A stretch of DNA of 64,000 nucleotides. It comes from Nostoc sp. PCC 7107 (lineage in GTDB: Bacteria > Cyanobacteriota > Cyanobacteriia > Cyanobacteriales > Nostocaceae). The notes under the pieces are model-generated. The model ran no database searches. It was not told where the DNA came from and saw only the letters and a list, made by a program, of their open reading frames with translations. Positions 57,549 through 64,000 of the stretch are shown piece after piece. The DNA lies in contig NC_019676.1 in assembly GCF_000316625.1 (NCBI RefSeq), forward strand, positions 5,412,501 to 5,476,500, given 5' to 3'. Each line of letters opens with the position of its first letter. Within the stretch, counting starts at the first letter, position 1. The translations under genes and the position numbers were made by a program.

Positions 57549-59024
57549 TTAAACATCTAATAATCCATAGCGTTTTTGTAAATCTAACAATTTCATTCTC
57601 GCTTCCCCAGCGTTATCGGCTAAATCGGCAAATTCCACAAAACGCCGCAGTTCTTTTCTTAATAAATTACGTTCAACTTCTATGGTTTCTCTGTCTAAAT
57701 CTGGTGGCAGCACAATCATATCGTAAATAGTCGCACGTTCTTTACTAGGATGGGGGCGTAAAACTCTGCCCCGGCGTTGAATAAATTGGCGAGGATTACC
57801 AGAACTCGATAAAATCACCGCAGTTTTAATGGCGGGAATGTCAACGCCCTCATCTAAACAGCGAATAGCGACTAAACCTTGTAATTCTCCACTTTCAAAT
57901 TGATGGCGTAAAACTTCTCTTTCTGCTAAAGGCGTTTGGGCGGTATAGGTACTGACTTTATAACCTAAATCTCCTCCCAGAATTTTCACAACTGCTTTGA
58001 GTTGTTGTAGAGATGAACGTCCCGTTTCCAATGAACCATCACTACAATAAAAAAGTGTGTGAGTAGTTTCGCGGCGCGTTGTCATTAATTGCCGCAAAGC
58101 ATTTAATTTATTTCCGGCTGCGCCAATTAATCTCGCCCGTTGCATTAATAAAGGTTTTAAATCTTCATTGTCTTCAAAATTGGGTGAATTTTCAGTTTTA
58201 CGTTCTCGATAGAGTAAAGAACGCCCAATTTTTTTAGTTAACTTTAAATAGGCAATGCTTTCGGTTTCTGTTAACTCTACTAAAATTGGATAATACAAAT
58301 AATGTACCAAAGCGCCTTGGGCGATCGCATCCCGCAATGTGAACTCTGGTTGCAGCACCGGGCCGAAATAATCAAATAAAGATTGTGTACCGCTATCATC
58401 AAAATATCGTTCCGGTGTCGCAGATAAACCCAACCTTAACCCAACCCGCCTGGGTAAACTTTCCTCTAACTTAGGCGCGCCTAAATTATGGGCTTCATCC
58501 CCAATAATTAAGGTTTTCGGCGGTAAATACTTGAGTTGCGATTGCAAACCTTCACCAATTAATGTGGAGTTAGTAGTAATGATGGTGATAAAGCCTTGAG
58601 AACCAGAACGCAAATTGTAAAGTTGAGTAGAAAGTTGACTTTGCCAACTGCGGACATTTTCAAAGGCTAATATCGGTTGTAAATTAAACTTTTCGCATTC
58701 TCGCGCCCATTGGGTAACAAGATGACGATAGGGACACACCACCAACAGCACTTGTAAGTTAATTTGCTGGTACAATTCACAAGCGATCGCCAATGCAGTG
58801 ATAGTCTTACCACTACCAGTCGCCATTTTTAGCGTACCTCTACCGTTGTTAGCAAACCAGTTAGTCACAGCTTGACGCTGATACTGGCGCAATTGCAGAG
58901 ATGACGGTATTCTTGGACATCCTGGTAATGGTTGATGATGGTACTTACCCTTACCCTCCCTAGCAAATGGTATTCTGAGCCGGAAAGAGGGTACTTGCTG
59001 CACCGAATTTTGCGTTAGATACAT
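57549..59024 (-). CDS. DEAD/DEAH-type helicase, phosphorothioation-linked restriction protein family
   Basis: 491 residues, SF2 helicase. The first RecA domain has 'LRQYQRQAVTNWF', Walker A 'KMATGSGKTITALAI', 'VVCPYRHLVTQW', 'IIGDEAHNLG' (DEAH) and 'LGLSATPER'. The second has 'EGVDIPAIKTAVILSSSGNPRQFIQRRGRVLRP'. It resembles the helicase that databases name 'DNA phosphorothioation system restriction protein' and lies upstream of the DndD-like gene on the same strand (270 bp gap). A general XPB-like repair helicase is the alternative. Confidence 0.8.
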   Translation of the reverse strand: MYLTQNSVQQVPSFRLRIPFAREGKGKYHHQPLPGCPRIPSSLQLRQYQRQAVTNWFANNGRGTLKMATGSGKTITALAIACELYQQINLQVLLVVCPYRHLVTQWARECEKFNLQPILAFENVRSWQSQLSTQLYNLRSGSQGFITIITTNSTLIGEGLQSQLKYLPPKTLIIGDEAHNLGAPKLEESLPRRVGLRLGLSATPERYFDDSGTQSLFDYFGPVLQPEFTLRDAIAQGALVHYLYYPILVELTETESIAYLKLTKKIGRSLLYRERKTENSPNFEDNEDLKPLLMQRARLIGAAGNKLNALRQLMTTRRETTHTLFYCSDGSLETGRSSLQQLKAVVKILGGDLGYKVSTYTAQTPLAEREVLRHQFESGELQGLVAIRCLDEGVDIPAIKTAVILSSSGNPRQFIQRRGRVLRPHPSKERATIYDMIVLPPDLDRETIEVERNLLRKELRRFVEFADLADNAGEARMKLLDLQKRYGLLDV

Positions 59025-59063
59025 AAAAAATCAAAAACAGAGTTGGTGATGAACCCAAATACA

Positions 59064-59129
59064 AAGTCAAAAGTTAAAAGTTAAAAGTCAAAATTTTTTC
59101 TTTTGACTTTTGCCTTTTAACTTTTACCT
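59064..59129. repeat. Heptamer repeats forming a long imperfect hairpin
   Basis: Runs of AGTCAAA/AGTTAAA are followed by their complements (TTTTGACTTTTGCC...) around a TTTTTT centre, directly after the lexA stop codon. It may act as the lexA terminator and is of the STRR type seen at 9438 and 28581. A related AGGCAAAAG / CTTTTGCCTTTT hairpin lies at 59822-59860. Confidence 0.6.
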
Positions 59130-59735
59130 TCAGTTATATCCACGCCAAACGCCAACAAGAGAACCTTGCACCTGTACCTGCATAGCTGAAACTTCAATCG
59201 GGCTATACTTTTGGTTAGCGGGTTGGAGAGTGACGCGATCGCCATTGCGGTAAAAGCGTTTTAAAGTACTACCATACCCATCAACCCTCGCCGCCACAAT
59301 TGTGCCATTTTTTAATTGATTTGGTTCGGCAACTGGGAGTAAAAATACTAAATCTCCATCAGCAATTAAATCTTCAATCATGCTGTCGCCAGTCACCCGC
59401 AAAGCATAGGTTTGTGGCGGTAAAGACAAATTAGAAAAATCGAGATAATCTACCGCTTCAGTAAAAGGTTCAATTAAACCACCTGCGGCAATATTACCTA
59501 AAATTGGCACACCTTGCTTGATTGGATGCAAAACCCTAATTGTGCGGGCTTTACCTTCAGTCCATTCAATGTAGCCTTTATTTCGTAAATGTTCTAACCT
59601 ACTTTGAATCGGTGCTGGCGACTTTAAATTCATCCCTTGCATCATTTGCCGAATTGAAGGAGAATGTTGGTGCATTCGGATATATTCTGCCAACCATTCA
59701 TATAATTCTTGTTGCGCTTCTGTTAGTCGTTCCAT
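59130..59735 (-). CDS. lexA: LexA repressor
   Basis: 201 residues. There is an N-terminal winged helix ('LTEAQQELYEWLAEYIRMHQHSPSIRQMMQGM'). The self-cleavage site Ala84-Gly85 is in 'LGNIAAGGLIEPF', and the catalytic pair is Ser118 ('GDSMIEDLI') and Lys159 ('STLKRFYRNG'). All elements for RecA-stimulated autocleavage are therefore present, which is not true of every cyanobacterial LexA. A LexA box lies 33 bp upstream of the start codon, so it should repress itself. Confidence 0.95.
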   Translation of the reverse strand: MERLTEAQQELYEWLAEYIRMHQHSPSIRQMMQGMNLKSPAPIQSRLEHLRNKGYIEWTEGKARTIRVLHPIKQGVPILGNIAAGGLIEPFTEAVDYLDFSNLSLPPQTYALRVTGDSMIEDLIADGDLVFLLPVAEPNQLKNGTIVAARVDGYGSTLKRFYRNGDRVTLQPANQKYSPIEVSAMQVQVQGSLVGVWRGYN

Positions 59736-59767
59736 AATAAATTATTGCAAGTAAATACAAATGTCCC

Positions 59768-59782
59768 TAGAACATTAGTACT
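59768..59782 (-). promoter_or_regulatory. LexA operator (SOS box) upstream of lexA
   Basis: The minus strand reads AGTACTAATGTTCTA, which fits the cyanobacterial LexA consensus RGTACNNNDGTWCB described for Anabaena and is nearly palindromic. It sits in the lexA promoter region, the expected place for autorepression. Confidence 0.9.
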
Positions 59783-59966
59783 ACAAAAAATTCCAGATAA
59801 CAAGGTTAAATAAAAAAATCAAAGGCAAAAGAAAGCAAAATTTTGGTTCTTTTGCCTTTTATCTTTTTAGTGTTTACTCATAAACTCAGATCAGTTGTAA
59901 CAGAATCGATTACTCAAAGACTTATGGGAACTGGGTAGGTTTGCACTCAGCACTTTTATTTACTGT

Positions 59967-60887
59967 TCACTCAGCCCCCAAAATACTAGCCAGCAAAGCT
60001 TTTTGTGCGTGGAGACGATTTTCGGCCTGATCCCAAACTCGTGACTGTGAACCTTCAATGACTTCTTCAGTAATTTCTTCGCCACGGTGGGCTGGTAGAC
60101 AATGTAAAACAATTGCATCTTGATCAGCCAAGCTCAACAATTGTTCCGAAATTTGATAAAGTTGAAAAATTGGCATTCGGTCATCAGCTTCTTGTTCTTG
60201 ACCCATACTTGCCCAAACATCAGTGTAAAGTACAGAAGCATCCTTAGAGGCTAATTCCGGGTCATGAGTCAGCATAACTTCAGTTTTACCACCCGCGATC
60301 GCCCTTGCTTGTTCGACAATTTTAGCATCCGGTTCAAATCCTTTGGGAGTAGCAATCCTGACATTCATCCCTGTCAAAGCGCAACCCAGCATCAAAGAAT
60401 TCGCCACATTATTTCCATCACCCACATAAGTTAAAGTTAAACCCGCCAACTTTCCAAAACATTCTTGAATCGTCAATAAATCAGCCAATATCTGACAAGG
60501 ATGTTCCGCATCAGTCAAGGCATTAATTACGGGAATTTTGGCATAGTTAGCGAAAATTTCTAACTCCTGCTGGGCAAAAGTCCGAATAGCCAAAATATCT
60601 AAATATCGATCTAACACCCTTGCGGTATCTTGGATTGGTTCGCCGCGACTCACTTGCGTAACATTGGGATTAAGATCAATTACCTGTCCACCCAATTGAT
60701 ACATCGCCACCGTAAAACTCACACGCGTGCGAGTTGAAGCTTTAGAAAACAGCAAACCCAACACCTTATTACACCGCAACTTTAGCTCTTGAGATTTAAG
60801 CTTACCAGCCAATTCCAGAATTTCTTGAAGTTCCGTTGGACTAAAGTCCGCCAAACTTAATACATCTCGTCCGATTAACACTGCCAT
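59967..60887 (-). CDS. argF: Ornithine carbamoyltransferase
   Basis: 306 residues from the ATG at 60887 ('MAVLIGRDVLSLADFSP'); the longer frame to 60938 is unneeded. Carbamoyl-phosphate is bound by 'SKASTRTRVSF' and 'HPCQILAD'. Ornithine is bound by 'DVWASMGQE' (SMG loop) and 'VLHCLPAHRGEEI'. It makes citrulline in arginine synthesis. It stands alone between lexA and the tRNA-Thr gene. Confidence 0.97.
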   Translation of the reverse strand: MAVLIGRDVLSLADFSPTELQEILELAGKLKSQELKLRCNKVLGLLFSKASTRTRVSFTVAMYQLGGQVIDLNPNVTQVSRGEPIQDTARVLDRYLDILAIRTFAQQELEIFANYAKIPVINALTDAEHPCQILADLLTIQECFGKLAGLTLTYVGDGNNVANSLMLGCALTGMNVRIATPKGFEPDAKIVEQARAIAGGKTEVMLTHDPELASKDASVLYTDVWASMGQEQEADDRMPIFQLYQISEQLLSLADQDAIVLHCLPAHRGEEITEEVIEGSQSRVWDQAENRLHAQKALLASILGAE

Positions 60888-61293
60888 GTTTTTGATCTGT
60901 AAAGAACAATTATCTATTTCTTTACCTAGCCGTGTCAAAAAAAATACAGCTTGCCACTGTATTCAATCTTTTTGCGTCCAGCACAGGATTTTGAGTTAGC
61001 TTTTGCTATGAATATTAATTTATCAACTTTATCGGCAACTCAAGGATTTTTTTGTCCTGATTCTCAATAACTGTAGGGTAGGCAATATCCACAATGCAAA
61101 AATTAGATAGGAAGCGCATTTTCAGCATTACCTATCTGACTTTAATAGGAATAAAACCACTCGTGCAAGATGCCATTATTTAGGTTGAAGTACTAACCTT
61201 CCAGTCTCGAACATCCAAGCAAATTTTTTTCGCAGCTTCCTCTAGACAAATATTTTGCTTATGTTATAATCATAAATCGGTGAGCTTAATAAT
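60888..61293. other. Intergenic stretch before the tRNA gene
   Basis: About 400 bp between argF and tRNA-Thr, holding the promoters for both. 'TAGATAGG...CCTATCTGA' at about 61105-61140 forms an imperfect inverted repeat. No gene seen. Confidence 0.4.
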
Positions 61294-61365
61294 GCCAGCA
61301 TAGCACAGTGGTAGTGCATCCGACTTGTAATCGGAAGGTCGCAGGTTCAAATCCAGCTGCTGGCT
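61294..61365 (+). tRNA. tRNA-Thr (UGU)
   Basis: A 72-nt cloverleaf: acceptor GCCAGCA/TGCTGGC with discriminator T, D stem GCAC/GTGC, and anticodon stem TCCGA/TCGGA with loop CTTGTAA (anticodon TGT). The T stem GCAGG/CCAGC has a central A-A mismatch (61343 and 61355). CCA is not encoded. This gene is the attachment site of the transposon that begins 9 bp after its 3' end, and its 61314-61330 segment is the guide's target. Confidence 0.95.
61311..61330 (+). other. CAST homing target: PAM plus 17-bp protospacer
   Basis: GTA (61311-61313) fits the GTN PAM known for Cas12k systems. The following 17 bp, GTGCATCCGACTTGTAA, running from the D stem into the anticodon loop, are identical to the spacer at 61594-61610 read on the minus strand. 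The transposon end starts 60 bp after the PAM. Confidence 0.92.
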
Positions 61366-61373
61366 TTAACTTA

Positions 61374-61495
61374 TGTCGAATAACTAATTATTTGTCGTTG
61401 TTAACAGATTGCTGTCGCTATTAACAAATTAATGTCACTGTTAACAAATTAGTGTCGTATAATGCTAATTGCGAAACGTTAACAAATTAATGTCG
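61374..61495 (+). mobile_element. Type V-K CAST transposon end (target-proximal, left end) with five TnsB-type repeats
   Basis: The end begins TGTCGAA. Five 17-bp repeats follow in one direction, consensus TTAACAAATTAATGTCG: 61381-61397 (degenerate), 61401-61417, 61421-61437, 61441-61457 and, after a gap, 61479-61495. The first four are spaced exactly 20 bp. Such arrays are the binding sites of the TnsB transposase in Tn7-like elements. By analogy with ShCAST, the end that carries the CRISPR and faces the target is the left end. The opposite end is outside the window. Confidence 0.9.
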
Positions 61496-61593
61496 TCTAA
61501 CCAATTTGATAAAGTGTTTGCAGACATCTATTGTACAGGAAATATAGCTAAATCTTTATTTGATGACTTCCCTGATAATATTCATAAATATGC

Positions 61594-61620
61594 TTACAAG
61601 TCGGATGCACCTTTCAACCC
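61594..61620 (-). ncRNA. Delocalised homing crRNA unit (truncated repeat plus 17-nt spacer)
   Basis: On the minus strand the last ten bases of the CRISPR repeat, GGGTTGAAAG (61611-61620), are followed by the 17-nt spacer GTGCATCCGACTTGTAA (61594-61610). It is separated from the terminal full repeat by 23 nt. The spacer matches the adjacent tRNA-Thr gene exactly. The truncated repeat keeps only the bases that pair with the tracrRNA. This is the arrangement described for homing guides of V-K CASTs. Confidence 0.93.
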
Positions 61621-61643
61621 TCTGTTAAATATTTTCTGACGCT

Positions 61644-61903
61644 CTTTCAACTCATCCCTAGCTGGGATAGTTGTTGAAACTTAGAGTCACCCAGTTTGGC
61701 ATTAGATACTATCTTTTTTCAACCTACCCCTAACCAGGATGGTCGTTGAAACCTGGATATGCTCAATACAAGGGTACAACCACGGTAGCGCCTTTCAACC
61801 CACCTCTAGCCGGGATGGTTGTTGAAACTTCGAGTCCTGGATAGCCTGTGTGAACGTCTTTTGCCCCTTTCAACCCACCTCTAGCCGGGATGGTTGTTGA
61901 AAC
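61644..61903 (-). CRISPR. Type V-K CRISPR array, four repeats and three spacers
   Basis: Repeats of 37 bp at 61867-61903, 61792-61828, 61716-61752 and 61644-61680. The first two (leader side, minus strand) are identical, beginning GTTTCAACAACCATCCCGGC and ending GGTGGGTTGAAAG. The third and fourth are increasingly mutated, as expected at the old end. Spacers are 38, 39 and 35 nt. The repeat closely follows the ShCAST repeat. No spacer matches this window by eye. Confidence 0.95.
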
Positions 61904-62039
61904 TCGACCCGTCTAGAACCCTTGCTATCAAAGCTTTCCATACACATACTTTGGCAGGTCAGCTTAAAATAGTCTCGATCTGAAAATTAAAATACTAAAT
62001 TGATTTACATACTAGTTTCTTAATTCAAGACTGGATAAG

Positions 62040-62097
62040 GGTTTTAAAGTTTTGGCGGGACTCCGGGGATTTTGCCCCCACTTTGACACGCCAAAAA
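62040..62097 (-). other. Inverted repeat between tracrRNA and array
   Basis: On the minus strand TTTTTTTGGCG ... CGCCAAAAC bracket a second GC-rich hairpin (GGGGGCAAAATCCCC). It directly follows the tracrRNA 3' part and may stop or pause transcription, or set off processing between tracrRNA and array. Confidence 0.45.
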
Positions 62098-62099
62098 AA

Positions 62100-62365
62100 T
62101 ATTTGGGAGGGTTCCCCCGACGAAGGGGGTGATTCAGTAGCCACCACTGTGGTAATCCGCACCGTTATGAATAACGGCTATAGCTAAAAGCCTTACTCCT
62201 TATTGCTGGGAGCGCACCTATCCCACCTATAGAATTCTAAAGATGGCAGCATCAGAAGCGGGCAGCTACAAGGGTCAGAAAGCATGACGGCCTTCCAACC
62301 GCCAAACTAACCCAGATTTTTCACAGTACATTGGCTTAAAAAAGCATGAACTGCGGCGCTGTTAT
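62100..62365 (-). ncRNA. tracrRNA of the V-K CAST
   Basis: The minus-strand sequence contains the conserved blocks of V-K tracrRNAs in order: AGCGCCGCAGTTCATGC at the 5' end, GGGTTAGTTTG, GCTTTCTGACCC, GTAGCTGC, GATAGGTGCGCTCCCAGCAA, GTGGCTACTGAATCACCCCC and GGGGGAACCCTCCC. CTTTC (62278-62282) and AACCC near the 3' end can pair with GAAAG and GGGTT of the repeat. The length of about 265 nt and the place between cas12k and the array are as in ShCAST. The ends are estimates. Confidence 0.85.
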
Positions 62366-62371
62366 AAAAAT

Positions 62372-62400
62372 ATTATATTTTCAAGGTTCGGATTAGTGAA
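62372..62400 (-). promoter_or_regulatory. Predicted tracrRNA promoter
   Basis: On the minus strand a TATAAT (62372-62377) lies 17 bp after TTCACT (62395-62400), a fair sigma-70 pair. Transcription would start near 62365, matching the conserved tracrRNA 5' block. It begins directly at the cas12k stop codon. Confidence 0.6.
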
Positions 62401-64000
62401 TTAAATTAAAGCGGCTTGGCGTTCTTGGTAAGCAAAGACAGCTACATCTCGTGCTTTTTCTTGTGGACTGCCTCTGATTGGTTGTGTACCAATTTCAGTG
62501 GAAATTCCAGCTTTTGCAGCTTGGGATTTAATACATTCAATTAATCGACCGTAACTCCAGCGATGAACGCTCATGCGGTATTCTTTGGCATATTTTTGTT
62601 GAACTTCCTTATAACCAGGACATTTTTTCTCTGCTCTGGATTGGATTTCACTACTGATTTGCTCACGCATATCCCGGAGTTTTGGAAGAACTATGCTGCC
62701 TGCTTGATAGGTTTTGGCGATCGCAATAATTGCATCTGCTAATAATCTATCTATATATTGCCCTAACTCTGATTCACCAAAGGAGTTTGGCGCATTCTGT
62801 TTCTGAGCTTTGTGCCGTTCGTGAGATAGGCGTTGCTGTTGTTGTCGCTGACGATTGAGAAGATTGTAGTTTTCCCCAAGTAGTTGTTTGACGCTGCGAT
62901 AAGCTAGAACTTCATTTTTAACAACATCTACCACCGCTACTGTGACTGGCTTTTTTAGACCAAAACTAACGCCAACTAGGATTGAGGGTTGACCTTGATA
63001 CCTAGACTTGCTGGGACGAGGGAAAAGGTTATTAATTCTATCTAGCGTGGATTGTTGACGAGTGATAAAAGCTTGCTGTTGATCATTGAGGTCGTCTTTC
63101 TGTTTCGCTTTGGTTAAAGTTTCGTTTATTTTTGTGCTTTTCTCATCAACTACCTGTTGAGTTCCTTCAATAGTCCACATCCGAGTATCTAAAGTGCAGT
63201 AAAGATGTAGTTGATTGACTTTCCAGGGTTCACCTTTTTCTTCTCCTGGCGACCAAGCAAGCCTTCCTGAACGCAGAGTAAACAAACTGCTTGAGTATTG
63301 GTTTTTATGATTGCGTTTAAGTTCTTGATCTTCTAAGAAGCGTTTGAAGTAGTGCAAATGACGTTTATCGCAGTAAATCTCAAAGGTAAGTTTTCCCAAG
63401 CCATTGAATCGAACAAAGAGACGACCTTTGTCATTTTGCAGCCATGTCATATCTTCGTTAGATTCGTAAGCCACAGGAAAGGGGACATCAGCAGATTTTC
63501 TTAATAGTGCTGCTTGCCAAGCTTTTGCCTCATTTTCATTTTGAGGTACATTGGCTGTAGAAATTTCTAAAGTCTTTAACCACTCTTCCCCTGTTAAATC
63601 TCTACCTTTAGGTATGCGACTTTGAAGTTGGTTTTTTAATCGCTCAATTTCTATTTCCTTTTTGCGTCTATTTTTAGTAAATTCTTCTGAGTCTTCGTCA
63701 AGTTCACTAATTTGACAGTTATTTTTGAGCAGATATGCGATCGCACAACGAGTAAGAGGGTTTTGTGTTTGTTCGTAAGTGTTTAAAAGAATTTGAAAAA
63801 GTGAAGATTTTTCCGACTTTGTAGATTTTTTAGTCTTTTTGCCCTTTCTCTGGTTTTTATTCTGCTCGGACTGGGGGGTAAATTGGGTAAGGATTTCGTT
63901 GGCTTTAGTACGAATTGCGCTTAAGCTACATTGGCTTTCTTGTTCGAGTTGTAGATCACTTTTGAGAATTGTCAGCCAACGTTCTTTCCCTTCTATTTGC
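62401..64000 (-). CDS. cas12k: Cas12k, CRISPR effector of the type V-K CAST, N-terminus beyond window
   Basis: 533 residues are visible and the frame is open to the window edge; roughly 100 N-terminal residues of a protein of about 640 are missing. A GTG at 63474 is internal, not a start. Hallmarks are 'SRIPKGRDLTGEEWLKTL', 'NQYSSSLFTLRSGRLAW', 'RQQSTLDRINNLFPRPSK', 'ILVGVSFGLKKPVTVAVVD' (RuvC I with Ser where active Cas12 has Asp) and 'RWSYGRLIECIKSQAAKAGI'. The degenerate RuvC site means it binds but does not cut DNA, recruiting TnsC and TnsB. Confidence 0.96.
   Translation of the reverse strand, partial: QIEGKERWLTILKSDLQLEQESQCSLSAIRTKANEILTQFTPQSEQNKNQRKGKKTKKSTKSEKSSLFQILLNTYEQTQNPLTRCAIAYLLKNNCQISELDEDSEEFTKNRRKKEIEIERLKNQLQSRIPKGRDLTGEEWLKTLEISTANVPQNENEAKAWQAALLRKSADVPFPVAYESNEDMTWLQNDKGRLFVRFNGLGKLTFEIYCDKRHLHYFKRFLEDQELKRNHKNQYSSSLFTLRSGRLAWSPGEEKGEPWKVNQLHLYCTLDTRMWTIEGTQQVVDEKSTKINETLTKAKQKDDLNDQQQAFITRQQSTLDRINNLFPRPSKSRYQGQPSILVGVSFGLKKPVTVAVVDVVKNEVLAYRSVKQLLGENYNLLNRQRQQQQRLSHERHKAQKQNAPNSFGESELGQYIDRLLADAIIAIAKTYQAGSIVLPKLRDMREQISSEIQSRAEKKCPGYKEVQQKYAKEYRMSVHRWSYGRLIECIKSQAAKAGISTEIGTQPIRGSPQEKARDVAVFAYQERQAALI

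Larger units (their letters stand above)
61374..64000. mobile_element. Type V-K CRISPR-associated transposon, partial
   Basis: From the end at 61374 the element contains the homing unit, a CRISPR array, the tracrRNA and cas12k, all transcribed on the minus strand towards the end. It continues past the window. Known relatives encode tnsB, tnsC and tniQ further inside, then cargo and a right end. The predicted 5-bp target duplication is ACTTA (61369-61373), which should recur just beyond the far end. Confidence 0.92.

Noticed and set aside
54991-59024. Complete phosphorothioation (dnd) operon
   Set aside because: No DndB, DndC or DndE gene is present among the neighbours; only the DndD-like ATPase and a helicase can be supported.
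61681-61866. Array spacers as matches to genes in this window
   Set aside because: No match seen by eye for the three full spacers; a database search would be needed.
63474-63476. GTG as the cas12k start
   Set aside because: The same frame is open to the window edge and the upstream residues match Cas12k, so the GTG is internal.

Overview
The window comes from a filamentous, heterocyst-forming-type cyanobacterium (Nostocales: Nostoc, Calothrix, Tolypothrix or a relative). The signs are abundant HIP1 octamers (GCGATCGC), AT-rich intergenic DNA with heptameric short repeats of the GTCAAAA type, an uptake hydrogenase (hupS, hupL), the cyanobacterial sensor kinase NblS, a cyanobacterial LexA with its operator, and a plastoquinone-type UbiA prenyltransferase. 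No rRNA is present and one tRNA gene was seen.

Layout. 1-4.3 kb: the end of an old-yellow-enzyme gene, a GDYXXLXY/DUF2157 membrane pair and an RsmB-type methyltransferase. 4.3-6.6 kb: a small defence-like patch made of a PIN toxin/antitoxin pair and a reverse transcriptase with a helical C-terminal half (Abi/DRT-like). 6.7-31 kb: mostly core genes (alaS, a diguanylate cyclase, a ubiA-type prenyltransferase, ppx, an aminotransferase, a glycosyltransferase, an orphan potC, a kinase-FGE fusion, nblS, purD, a sugar epimerase). 30-37 kb: a TPR-CHAT protease-like gene with homogenised 120-bp repeats, a 42-bp tandem repeat array, and a 1293-residue membrane protein. 38.9-45.3 kb: the uptake hydrogenase locus. 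hupS and hupL are separated by an extra gene, and a divergent cluster (TPR protein, two small membrane proteins, NifU-Rieske protein) precedes hupS. 45-51 kb: a ParE-type toxin/antitoxin pair, an EgtD-like methyltransferase, and a conserved gene split by an IS4-family element that carries an internal 521-bp tandem duplication. 51-61 kb: murD, glyS, an orphan DndD-helicase module, lexA with an SOS box, and argF.

The outstanding system is at 61.3-64 kb: the target-proximal end of a type V-K CRISPR-associated transposon (CAST). The elements present are a Cas12k gene that runs off the window, a tracrRNA region with a plausible promoter, a four-repeat CRISPR array, a separate truncated repeat with a 17-nt spacer, and a transposon end with five TnsB-type 17-bp repeats. 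The 17-nt spacer is an exact match to the neighbouring tRNA-Thr(UGU) gene. The protospacer is preceded by GTA (a GTN PAM), and the transposon end begins exactly 60 bp after the PAM. The DNA thus appears to record the guide, the target and the resulting insertion together. The tnsB, tnsC and tniQ genes and the far end should lie beyond position 64000.
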